Positions 1-6,742 of a stretch of DNA of 50,113 nt are shown one piece after another. A program made the translations under genes and the position numbers. This DNA comes from Tissierella creatinophila DSM 6911. Its GTDB lineage: Bacteria > Bacillota > Clostridia > Tissierellales > Tissierellaceae. The notes beneath the pieces were generated by a model that saw nothing but the letters and a program-made list of their open reading frames with translations, did not search any database and was not told the origin of the DNA. Position 1 is the stretch's first letter. Each line of letters begins with the position of its first letter. The stretch lies in assembly GCF_001940565.1 (NCBI RefSeq), contig NZ_LTDM01000009.1:1-50113 (forward strand). Direction: 5' to 3'.

Positions 1-75
1 TACAATACAAAGAGAATACATAGTCACTGTGACATGAAGTCGCCTTATGACTATGAGGAAGAAAATATTATTTAA
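1..75 (+). mobile_element. IS3-family transposase, C-terminal end (cut by window edge)
   Basis: The first frame is open from the window edge to TAA at 73-75 and reads YNTKRIHS, then MKSPYDYEEE. This matches the end of the rve integrase domain of IS3-family OrfB transposases, where a YN-x-x-R-x-HS motif is followed by SP-x-x-Y/F-E. The family match is from memory and only 24 residues are visible. The following T/C-rich stretch at about 98-130 (TTTGTCC ... AGGACCAAA) could be the right terminal inverted repeat, but the left end lies outside the window. Whether the element is intact cannot be judged. Confidence 0.55.
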
Positions 76-168
76 CAGAATATAGATTTATTATGTTTAA
101 TTTGTCCTTTTTCTTGACAGAGGACCAAATCAGGTATAGATTTTTTAAGTAATGAAAATTTTAATAGT

Positions 169-591
169 GTGTTAGATGGGACCATTAGTTTAGTTTCAAT
201 AATAATAGGTTTTATGGGTGCTATAATGCCAATAATATTAAGTATGAAAAATGAATCTAAATTTGTAAGGTACATATTTGAGAAAGATACTGATGAGTTA
301 TTTAAAAAGTATCTAAAAACTACGGTAAAGGTAGGGTTGCTTAATGCTGGATTTACTTTATCAATGTATCTTAGAGATAGTATTTTAAAATTAAATATAA
401 AAAACTTTATATATTATATATGGATGTTTTCTATAATATTATTTATATTTTTAACAATGCGTAGTATGAGCTATATGATTACTATTTTCTTTGCAAAAGA
501 TGAAATGAATGGTATAAAGATAGAAAAGACTCCTAATAATATTTATACTAAAGAAGAAATAAGTAGAGTCAAAGAAAAACATCGGAAATAA
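169..591 (+). pseudogene. Small membrane protein, probably 5'-truncated by the upstream IS end
   Basis: The reading frame is open from codon 118, inside or just after the presumed IS end, to TAA at 589-591. The only usable start in it is GTG at 169 and no good ribosome-binding site precedes it. The product has three hydrophobic segments (about residues 5-25, 50-70 and 80-105) and a charged C-terminus. I do not recognise the family. The missing start and the abutting transposase tail suggest that the IS inserted into a longer membrane-protein gene and removed its N-terminus. A clean transcription terminator follows. The alternative is a genuine 140-residue protein starting at GTG. Confidence 0.4.
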
Positions 592-597
592 AATATT

Positions 598-624
598 AAA
601 AGAGCCTTAATTAAGGCTCTTTTA
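598..624 (+). terminator. Rho-independent terminator
   Basis: A perfect self-complementary stretch AGAGCCTTAATTAAGGCTCT at 601-620 is preceded by AAA and followed by TTT. It lies 10 bases after the stop of the membrane-protein remnant. Confidence 0.7.
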
Positions 625-647
625 AATAAATAATTTATAAATACCTA

Positions 648-676
648 TTGACATTATCACGGTATAGTGATATAAT
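648..676 (+). promoter_or_regulatory. Consensus sigma-A promoter with embedded palindromic operator
   Basis: TTGACA (648-653) and TATAAT (671-676) are both perfect consensus hexamers with a 17-base spacer. The spacer carries ATCAC-GGTATA-GTGAT (656-671), an inverted repeat touching the -10, which looks like a repressor site. It drives the 28-codon peptide gene 26 bases downstream. The second cassette copy keeps the CAC...GTG halves (near 49440) but has lost the -35. Confidence 0.8.
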
Positions 677-701
677 TATATTATACAAAGGAGGTGAAAG
701 A

Positions 702-788
702 GTGGTTGAAATTACAAAAGACTTACTTCAGATAATAGTCCTAGTACTAACAATCGGCAAATTGTTAAAAGAACTAAAAAAGAAGTAA
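702..788 (+). CDS. 28-residue hydrophobic peptide, type I toxin-like
   Basis: A tiny ORF starts at GTG 702, eight bases after the AAAGGAGGTG ribosome-binding site at 688-697, behind a perfect promoter. The product is MVEITKDLLQ, then a hydrophobic IIVLVLTIG core, then KLLKELKKK. An acidic/polar N-terminus, one short membrane-spanning helix and a lysine-rich tail are typical of small membrane toxins of type I toxin-antitoxin systems (Fst, BsrG and the clostridial small toxins). No named family is recognised. A GC-rich hairpin and a conserved minus-strand extended -10 lie just downstream, suggesting an antisense RNA. A decayed copy lies at 49489-49576. Toxicity is inference; a signalling peptide or phage-derived leader peptide is also possible. 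Confidence 0.6.
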   Translation: MVEITKDLLQIIVLVLTIGKLLKELKKK

Positions 789-798
789 GTCCAACACT

Positions 799-816
799 AG
801 GGGGAGAAATCCCCCT
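799..816 (+). terminator. GC-rich hairpin after the peptide gene
   Basis: AGGGGG-AGAAAT-CCCCCT forms a 6-bp stem ten bases after the peptide stop. The same hairpin with the identical loop is kept in the second cassette (49587-49602). There is no following T-run, so it may be a stability or antisense-recognition element rather than a plain terminator. Confidence 0.45.
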
Positions 817-825
817 ACCAAATAT

Positions 826-834
826 AGTATATCA
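826..834 (-). promoter_or_regulatory. Putative antisense-RNA promoter (extended -10)
   Basis: Read on the minus strand this is TGATATACT, a TGn-TATAAT-type extended -10. The same position in the second cassette reads TGATATAAT, a perfect match. Both sit in a conserved noncoding block (ATATCACAACCACTTAAA on the plus strand). A transcript from here would run leftward through the hairpin and into the 3' end of the peptide gene. There is no convincing -35. The function is inferred. Confidence 0.35.
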
Positions 835-849
835 CAACCACTTAAATTT

Positions 850-1005
850 ATGAAGAAAAATTATATATCTATCATTCTAATAGGTCTAGTAATATTAAAT
901 ATTTTTGATGGTAGCTTTAATAACCCATCTACTCTAGACTATATCAAATTTATTTTACTAGGAATTGCATTAGCTTTAAGTTTATTATCAGATAGGAGAA
1001 AATAA
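850..1005 (+). CDS. 51-residue two-helix membrane peptide
   Basis: An ATG at 850 opens a frame of 51 codons ending TAA at 1003-1005, one base before the HTH gene. The product has two hydrophobic segments (about residues 5-16 and 28-43) separated by a polar stretch (DGSFNNPSTLD) and ends in DRRK. No Shine-Dalgarno sequence is visible before the ATG, so translation may be weak, or the start may be elsewhere. The homologous stretch in the right-hand cassette (about 49640-49690) has lost the ATG and is broken. Family not recognised. Confidence 0.4.
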   Translation: MKKNYISIILIGLVILNIFDGSFNNPSTLDYIKFILLGIALALSLLSDRRK

Positions 1006-1006
1006 T

Positions 1007-1213
1007 ATGATGAAAGATAATCCATTTGAAGGACTTATGAGCTTCAAAGAAGCTACGGATCTATGGGGACTTAATGAAAGTACTTTAAGAAAAGCAGTAT
1101 CTTATGGAAAGTTTGAGGAAGGTATAGATATAAAGAAATTTGGTAAGCAGTGGATAATTACTCTTGAAGCTATGGAAAGGGAGTATGGAAAGCTGAATGA
1201 TGACCAGGAATAA
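1007..1213 (+). CDS. Small helix-turn-helix DNA-binding protein
   Basis: A 68-residue protein with the pattern SFKEATDLWGLNESTLRKAV followed by KFGKQWIITLEAMEREYG. This is the layout of excisionase/MerR-like winged HTH proteins: helix, turn, recognition helix, then a wing that fixes the residue order KFGKQW. Such proteins occur in phage-like and integrative-element modules in clostridia. It follows the 51-codon ORF by one base, so the two are probably cotranscribed. It might be the repressor for the palindrome at 656-671, but that is inference. A second ATG at 1010 is equally usable. Confidence 0.65.
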   Translation: MMKDNPFEGLMSFKEATDLWGLNESTLRKAVSYGKFEEGIDIKKFGKQWIITLEAMEREYGKLNDDQE

Positions 1214-1289
1214 ATTATTAATATAGGCTTGTAAAAATATTCAAGATTTATGAATACACACTTTAACAATAATATTGAGCTAAACAAAT

Positions 1290-1315
1290 AAAGATAGGGT
1301 TTTAATCCTATCTTT
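1290..1315. terminator. Bidirectional terminator
   Basis: AAAGATAGG and CCTATCTTT flank an 8-base loop (1299-1306), with T-rich sequence on both sides. It sits between the HTH gene (plus) and tRNA-Leu (minus) and can end both transcripts. Confidence 0.65.
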
Positions 1316-1349
1316 ATCTTTGTATTTTAATTGTTTGTGCGAGTAGAAT

Positions 1350-1436
1350 TGGTGCCGGTGGTGGGACTCGAACCCACACACCCGTACGGATAACAGATTT
1401 TGAGTCTGTCTCGTCTGCCAATTCCGACACACCGGC
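1350..1436 (-). tRNA. tRNA-Leu (anticodon CAA)
   Basis: On the minus strand the sequence begins GCCGGTG and ends CACCGGC-A-CCA with CCA encoded. The anticodon stem/loop ACAGA-CTCAAAA-TCTGT gives CAA, which reads UUG. A long variable arm (TATCCGTACGGGT) and the T-arm GTGGG-TTCGAGT-CCCAC confirm a class II leucine tRNA of 87 nt. It marks the left boundary between accessory DNA and the transporter gene. Confidence 0.95.
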
Positions 1437-1526
1437 TTATATTAATATATATAACAATAACATAAATAATAATAACACAAAATTTAAATTTAATCAAGAT
1501 ATTTATATTTGTAATAGTTAAAGCTA

Positions 1527-1562
1527 AAAGTGCTAAAATCTTTAAAGATTTTAGCACTTTTC
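1527..1562. terminator. Strong terminator after yfcC
   Basis: A 16-bp perfect stem AAAAGTGCTAAAATCT / AGATTTTAGCACTTTT with a 4-base loop begins eight bases beyond the stop of the minus-strand transporter. It is rich in T on the minus-strand exit side. Confidence 0.85.
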
Positions 1563-1569
1563 TCTTTGT

Positions 1570-3000
1570 CTATAGGATTCCAAGTGCACCTACAATTAGA
1601 GATATAATTGAGATTACAAATATAATAGCAAGGAACTTTAAAACGAATTTAACCCATTTATCATAAGATATCCTTCCTATTGCAATTCCTCCCATTACTA
1701 CTGCACTTGTAGGTGTAATAAGATTTACTAGTCCTGATGCTGACTGATAAGCTGTGATTACTACATCTCTTGTTACTCCTGCAAAGTCCCCAAGAGGTGC
1801 CATTATAGGCATTGATAGTGTTGCAAGTCCTGATGTCGATGGTATAAGAAATGACATAGGTATATAAAATAGATAAGTTAATAAAGTAAATGCTATATTT
1901 CCTGTACTTGCAAGTGTTTTCTCACCTAGATTAAGAATTGTAGCAGTTATATTTCCTGCGTTCATAACTACTGTAATACCTCTTGATATTCCAACTATAA
2001 AAGCTACACCAAGAAGGTCCATTGCACCATCTACAAAGCTTCCAACTAAATCTTTTTCACCAAGTCCTCCTACAATTCCTATAATTATTGCCATTATAAG
2101 GAAGAGTGAACCAAGCTCTGTAAACCACCAATTAAGAGTAGGTAAGAAAGTTATCCCCATATCTGCAAATGGTATTACACCATATATCATTACAAGAAAT
2201 GTAATTGCAAATAATACTAATATAATCTTTCCACGACCTGTAAGCTCTGGAAAATCATTTCCATCAGTACCCTTACTAGATAAAAAGAATTTTCTATCTT
2301 CTTCTCTTGTTGAATAAGTTAATGATTTTGTAGGATCTTTTCTAACTCTTTCAGCATATCTGATAACATAGAGTATAGCTGCCGTTTCTATTATAACTAG
2401 CATTACAATCCTTAACAATATTCCTTGACCAAGAGATACATCTGCAAAACCAGAAGCTATACCAGTAGCAAATGGATTTACAGTAGAGGCAAGTACTCCG
2501 GCTCCAGCTCCCAGCATTATAACTGCTACAGCTGTTACAGTATCATATCCTGCAGCAACAAATATTGGTATTAACAAGGGGTAAAAGGCTATCGTTTCTT
2601 CAGCCATTCCATAGGTAGTACCTCCTATACCAAATAGTACCATAAGAATAGGAATCATTATCTTTTCCCTACCCTTTAGAATGTGAGTTACTCTTGATAT
2701 TCCTGCATCTATTGCACCTGTCTTCATTACAACACCAAGAAATCCTCCTACTATAAGAATAAATAAAGCTACGTCTACAGCATCTTGAAATCCTGTTGCT
2801 GGAGCTTTAATTACATCAAATAAATTCTGGGGTGTTCTTTCTATTTGCTCATATGTTCCAGAAATAGGAACTTGATCCCCATCGATTTCTGTAGTCTCAT
2901 ATTGACCTGCAGGTACTATCCAAGTTAATAGAGCAACTACTACAATGAGTCCAATTAAAATGGTATAAGCGGTAGGCATTGAAAATTTTTTCTTTTCCAT
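1570..3000 (-). CDS. yfcC: YfcC-family (DcuC-like) membrane carrier
   Basis: A 476-residue polytopic membrane protein with about 12 hydrophobic segments, starting MEKKKFSMPTAYTILI and carrying WIVPAGQYE in the first extracytoplasmic stretch, a hallmark of the YfcC/DcuC (C4-dicarboxylate carrier, COG1288) family. Glycine-rich re-entrant segments (GTTYGMAEETIAF, GAGAGVLASTVNPFATG, PSTSGLATLSMPIMAPLGDF) match the family. Length is normal for YfcC proteins. Substrates are poorly defined: dicarboxylates, amino acids or arginine/ornithine have been proposed for relatives. It is a single-gene transcript with its own terminator. In an amino-acid fermenter, peptide or amino-acid exchange is plausible but unproven. 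Confidence 0.85.
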   Translation of the reverse strand: MEKKKFSMPTAYTILIGLIVVVALLTWIVPAGQYETTEIDGDQVPISGTYEQIERTPQNLFDVIKAPATGFQDAVDVALFILIVGGFLGVVMKTGAIDAGISRVTHILKGREKIMIPILMVLFGIGGTTYGMAEETIAFYPLLIPIFVAAGYDTVTAVAVIMLGAGAGVLASTVNPFATGIASGFADVSLGQGILLRIVMLVIIETAAILYVIRYAERVRKDPTKSLTYSTREEDRKFFLSSKGTDGNDFPELTGRGKIILVLFAITFLVMIYGVIPFADMGITFLPTLNWWFTELGSLFLIMAIIIGIVGGLGEKDLVGSFVDGAMDLLGVAFIVGISRGITVVMNAGNITATILNLGEKTLASTGNIAFTLLTYLFYIPMSFLIPSTSGLATLSMPIMAPLGDFAGVTRDVVITAYQSASGLVNLITPTSAVVMGGIAIGRISYDKWVKFVLKFLAIIFVISIISLIVGALGIL

Positions 3001-3240
3001 ATAAATTCCTCCCCTAATATTTTTAGATATTATTAACTATTATTATTAATACCCATTTTTATTATTTATAGCATTTTTAATTTATTTAAAATATAAAGTC
3101 TATTATTAAATAATATTCAGTAACCCATTATAAGTTACAAGTTGCTACTTTCCTGTTACATAAAACTCTTAATATTATTAAGAAATTGGATGTTAAATAT
3201 GATAGAATATATTTATATGAGTAGAATTAGCTATTGTTAA
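3001..3240. other. Intergenic region between yfcC and the TnpB remnant
   Basis: 240 very AT-rich bases holding the divergent control regions of yfcC and the Wadjet operon. The yfcC ribosome-binding site is AGGGGAGGAA (plus-strand ttcctcccct, 3006-3015). I see no convincing -35/-10 pair, RNA gene or ORF. Confidence 0.4.
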
Positions 3241-3348
3241 CTTAAAATAGAAAGAGGTTTAATATGGCTCAAAAAAGCAGATAAATTCTCACTAACTAAT
3301 TCTATTTATAATTTAGATAATTCTTATCAAAATTTCTTTAGAGCTTAA
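3241..3348 (+). pseudogene. Remnant of an IS200/IS605-family TnpB
   Basis: A start-less open frame reads LKIERGLIWLKKADKF, then SLTNSIYNLDNSYQNFFR and stops. The pattern WLK-x-(A/V)D-x-x-(L)xxS-x-x-(N/D)LD-x-(A/S)Y-x-(N)FF is the conserved N-terminal helix region of TnpB/OrfB proteins. Only about 35 residues remain and nothing of the catalytic domain. It sits 36 bases before jetD, showing past transposition at the edge of the defence operon. An ATG at 3264 in another frame stops after six codons. Confidence 0.5.
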
Positions 3349-3383
3349 ATCATCAATAAATAAAACTATAAAAGGATGAAACC

Positions 3384-4385
3384 ATGAGATCAATTAGAGA
3401 TAATCATAAAAGAAAATGGAGTTTGGACGAGATATCTAAACATTATAAGATCTATGATTATAGTGATTTAGTAGAGTTTATTATGAAAAATATAGAAGAA
3501 GAAAACATTAAACCTATAAAAAGTTCTAAAACTAATGGAAAGAGCCCTGCGCTTTATAATTCTTATATGTTAATATCTCCCGTTGTTGATTATATTGAAT
3601 ATAAGGAAGAACTACAGTATAGGCTAAATTCTCATTTAAAGATAGATTATTACTTAAAAAATTTAGCAAAATATAAAGAAGATAGAAAGCATATAATGGC
3701 TTTAAACAATTACTTAGATAATTATAATGATTTGTCATCCGGGATGGTATCTCTTAATGAAAGAAGCTTTGAGATTTGGGGAAGAGAAAAGTTTCTTCAA
3801 AAGGAAGGTGGGATAAGGATATTAAAAAACCTGGGATTAAACCTGGACATGCTAAATATATATGAGACTACGGAGCCTTTATCTTACTACTCACATACTA
3901 AAGAGGTTCCACAGAATGTATTGATTTTAGAAAATAAGGATACATTCTATAGTATGAGAAGGCATCTACTTAAGGGAAATAGTGATATATTGGGGATGTC
4001 AATTGGAACTATTATATATGGAAAGGGTAAAGGGATATATAAATCTTTTAAAGATTTTACTTATTGTGTAGAACCGTATCTAGCAAATAAGTCAAACAAG
4101 ATATTTTATTTTGGAGATTTAGATTTTGAAGGAATATTGATTTATGAATTGCTTTGTGAAGCGTTTGAAGATGAGGTTTCCATTGCTCCATATATTAACG
4201 CCTATAAAGCTATGCTAAACAAGTCAGATATAAGGACTTTACCCCTAATGAAAAAGGGACAAAATAAAAACATTACTAATGAGTTTTTAGAAGCCTTTGA
4301 TGAAGAAGATAGAAATCAAATAAACAAGATATTGACTATGAATAAATACATTCCCCAGGAAATATTGAATTCTAGGGATTTTTAG
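3384..4385 (+). CDS. jetD: Wadjet JetD: Toprim-domain nuclease subunit
   Basis: A 333-residue protein whose C-terminal half has a Toprim fold: glutamate E183 in VLILENKDTF after a beta strand, and the DxD pair D245/D247 in FYFGDLDFEGILIYE. These are the metal-binding residues of DUF2220/JetD proteins, which cut plasmid DNA in Wadjet systems. The N-terminal half (about 1-150) is probably the arm that docks on the SMC complex. RBS AAGGATG precedes ATG 3384. It is the first gene of a four-gene operon and jetA starts 8 bases downstream. JetD shares its fold with topoisomerase VI subunit A, but the neighbours make JetD the clear choice. Confidence 0.85.
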   Translation: MRSIRDNHKRKWSLDEISKHYKIYDYSDLVEFIMKNIEEENIKPIKSSKTNGKSPALYNSYMLISPVVDYIEYKEELQYRLNSHLKIDYYLKNLAKYKEDRKHIMALNNYLDNYNDLSSGMVSLNERSFEIWGREKFLQKEGGIRILKNLGLNLDMLNIYETTEPLSYYSHTKEVPQNVLILENKDTFYSMRRHLLKGNSDILGMSIGTIIYGKGKGIYKSFKDFTYCVEPYLANKSNKIFYFGDLDFEGILIYELLCEAFEDEVSIAPYINAYKAMLNKSDIRTLPLMKKGQNKNITNEFLEAFDEEDRNQINKILTMNKYIPQEILNSRDF

Positions 4386-4393
4386 GAGGGCTT

Positions 4394-5995
4394 ATGTTAT
4401 CATTTTTAGATAATTTTTCAAAGCGCATGAAACATATAGCATTATATGCATTTTTGTTTAAGAATAGTATAGCGAAGACTACGTGGAAACAATATGGTTT
4501 TGAAGACTTTTATGAACAGACAAATGTAATATTTATGGTTCTATTATTTATTATGGAACAGTCACTAAAGGATGAATCTTGCACTATGGATGATATTGCT
4601 AGTTTTATAGACACAGTTAATATGCAAAGTCTTAAAAAACATATCACTTATGAGGAATGTAAAGAACTTGGGGACTTTATTATAAACATAATCCTTGGAA
4701 ATGAAGGTAAGGTTATGTATTTTAGAGGATATGATTTTCACGAGGAGCAGTATAAGAGTATTCACGTTAGTTTTATAGCCAATAAGCCAGTTTACATAGA
4801 AGAAGATGTCAGGAGAACATCCTATTATCTAACTGATGATGGATACAATTTGATGTTGTCTACTTTAGAAATGGAAAGCAATATGAGATTAACTGTTCAT
4901 GAAATGATATTTAAACTTCATATTGAAAAAGCTTCTTATGATAAGGCGGTAGATGATGTCAAAAATATTTTTAACCAGCTTCGTATACAGTTTCAAAGAA
5001 TTCAGGAAGCAATGCGAAAGGTAAAACAAAACGCTTTAAGCTATTCAGTTTTAGATTATAAGGTGTTATTAGAAGAAAATTTAAGTACTATAGAAGATAC
5101 TAGTAAAAAGTTTTCTGGATATAGGGAAAATATTAGAGAAAAAGTAAAACAATTGGAACTTCAAGATATTAATATAGAAAAGCTAGGGAAAGAAGATCTT
5201 GAAAATTTAAAGAATTTAAAGATTATTGAAGGCTATTTGAGTCGTGCAATAGATGAACATCAACAAATTCTTAAGTCTCATTTTGAACTTAAATCACTAT
5301 ATTCTAAAGAACTAGAGGATTTATCACAGATGACGCTTATAAAAAGATTCAATATTAGAAATGAGCTATACGATAAGGTTTTGGATAATTCGGACTATAT
5401 GGAGAATATTGAGTACTTTATTAGACCATTATTAAACCAGGAACTAGATAAAACTTATAATATTAATAAATCTATTGAGATACAAAAACCAATAACTACA
5501 AAAATAATTAATGATGAAGGAGAAATACTTTCTTTTGACGAAGATGAATGGCAAGAGGAGAGAATTGCAAGACAAAAGGCTAAGCTAACTTTATATAATA
5601 ACTCTCTAAAAGTTATACTCATAAAGGCTCTAGAATATGGAAGTATATCTTTAAGAGATTTAAAAGAAGTGTTAAGTGAAGATTATACTGAGCTTATACC
5701 TACTATAGAAATATTTAAAGAGATTATTGTAGAATTGTTGAAGAATATGGTTATTGATATCGAAGAGTTAAGAAAAGAAAAGTCTGAGCATTTATTTGAA
5801 AGCAGTGTCTTAGAATTTCAACTAAATGAGAGTATTTTAGAATTAATCCATATGATACCATTATTGGATAAAATCAATAAATTAACTATTTATAGAGCTG
5901 AAGACAAAGAACCAGTAATCTTTGAAAACCTAAATAGTGATAATGGTCAAGCAAAGAAAATATATTGTTCAAACATATTATTTAATGTGGAATAA
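4394..5995 (+). CDS. jetA: Wadjet JetA: kleisin-like subunit (MksF-like)
   Basis: A 533-residue, mostly helical, charged protein with predicted winged-helix character at the N-terminus, a long coiled-coil middle (about 165-320, heptad-rich) and a C-terminal helical/winged-helix part (about 400-530). Size and position between the Toprim gene and a small acidic gene followed by a giant SMC-like ATPase fit JetA, which bridges the JetC head domains. No catalytic motif is expected and none is seen. RBS AGGAGGG lies 5 bases before the ATG. From memory, JetA proteins of this kind carry the DUF5716 label. Assignment rests mostly on operon context. Confidence 0.75.
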   Translation: MLSFLDNFSKRMKHIALYAFLFKNSIAKTTWKQYGFEDFYEQTNVIFMVLLFIMEQSLKDESCTMDDIASFIDTVNMQSLKKHITYEECKELGDFIINIILGNEGKVMYFRGYDFHEEQYKSIHVSFIANKPVYIEEDVRRTSYYLTDDGYNLMLSTLEMESNMRLTVHEMIFKLHIEKASYDKAVDDVKNIFNQLRIQFQRIQEAMRKVKQNALSYSVLDYKVLLEENLSTIEDTSKKFSGYRENIREKVKQLELQDINIEKLGKEDLENLKNLKIIEGYLSRAIDEHQQILKSHFELKSLYSKELEDLSQMTLIKRFNIRNELYDKVLDNSDYMENIEYFIRPLLNQELDKTYNINKSIEIQKPITTKIINDEGEILSFDEDEWQEERIARQKAKLTLYNNSLKVILIKALEYGSISLRDLKEVLSEDYTELIPTIEIFKEIIVELLKNMVIDIEELRKEKSEHLFESSVLEFQLNESILELIHMIPLLDKINKLTIYRAEDKEPVIFENLNSDNGQAKKIYCSNILFNVE

Positions 5996-6019
5996 AAACT
6001 TTTAACTAGGAGTGAAAAC

Positions 6020-6742
6020 ATGGTCTATGAAATAGAGGACATAAATCAGAGTCAAAATATCTTTTCTTATTTAATTCAGCATCGAGAATTAAGAGAAGAT
6101 CGAGATATAGGCCTTTATAAAGCTTATACTGAAAATGAAAATATAATGAACTTAGTAAAAATGAATGGAAAAGCTTCAAATAGCATAGTAGAACGATATG
6201 GAAATGTAATCTATTTAATCCCAAATGAGGACAACAATTATCTCGGATATTCAAAACAAGATTTGAAGAGTAAACTATGTAAATCAGGTGCTACAGATAA
6301 AGATTATTATCTGTCCCAATTTGTGATCTTAACATTACTTGTGGAGTTCTATGATGGACAAGGAAGTAGTAGTAAAGCCAGGGATTATTTTAGAGTTGGA
6401 GATTTAGTAAATAGTATATCAGAGCGATTGAATGAAGGAGTTTTGAGAAATGATATAGAAGTAGAAGATAGAGATGGACTTGCTTTTAGTAATATGTTAG
6501 AAGCCTTTGAAGCTTTAAGAAGTGAAGAAAAAGGTTCTAGGGCAAAGACTACTAAGGAAGGCTTTATATACAATATATTGAAGTTTTTAGAGAAACAAAC
6601 TTTAATTGACTATATTGAGGAAGATGAAATGATAAAGACTACAAAGAAATTAGATCAATTTATGGACTATAATTTACTAAACAAAAATAATTACAATAGA
6701 GTTTTGAAAGTCTTAGGGGTGATCGATAATGAGCAAGATTAA
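6020..6742 (+). CDS. jetB: Wadjet JetB: kite-like subunit (MksE-like)
   Basis: A 240-residue acidic protein, helical with a central winged-helix-like region (about 95-200), the usual size of MksE/MukE-type kite proteins that bind the kleisin. RBS AGGAGTGA precedes ATG 6020, and the end overlaps the start of jetC by 14 bases, giving translational coupling. I recognise it chiefly by position and size; sequence similarity between kite proteins is low. From memory, similar clostridial genes are labelled DUF6063. Confidence 0.75.
   Translation: MVYEIEDINQSQNIFSYLIQHRELREDRDIGLYKAYTENENIMNLVKMNGKASNSIVERYGNVIYLIPNEDNNYLGYSKQDLKSKLCKSGATDKDYYLSQFVILTLLVEFYDGQGSSSKARDYFRVGDLVNSISERLNEGVLRNDIEVEDRDGLAFSNMLEAFEALRSEEKGSRAKTTKEGFIYNILKFLEKQTLIDYIEEDEMIKTTKKLDQFMDYNLLNKNNYNRVLKVLGVIDNEQD

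Noticed and set aside
3264-3284. ATG with AGAGG upstream opening a six-codon ORF before jetD
   Set aside because: Stops at once; lies inside the TnpB remnant. A shift into the remnant's frame would give no useful product.
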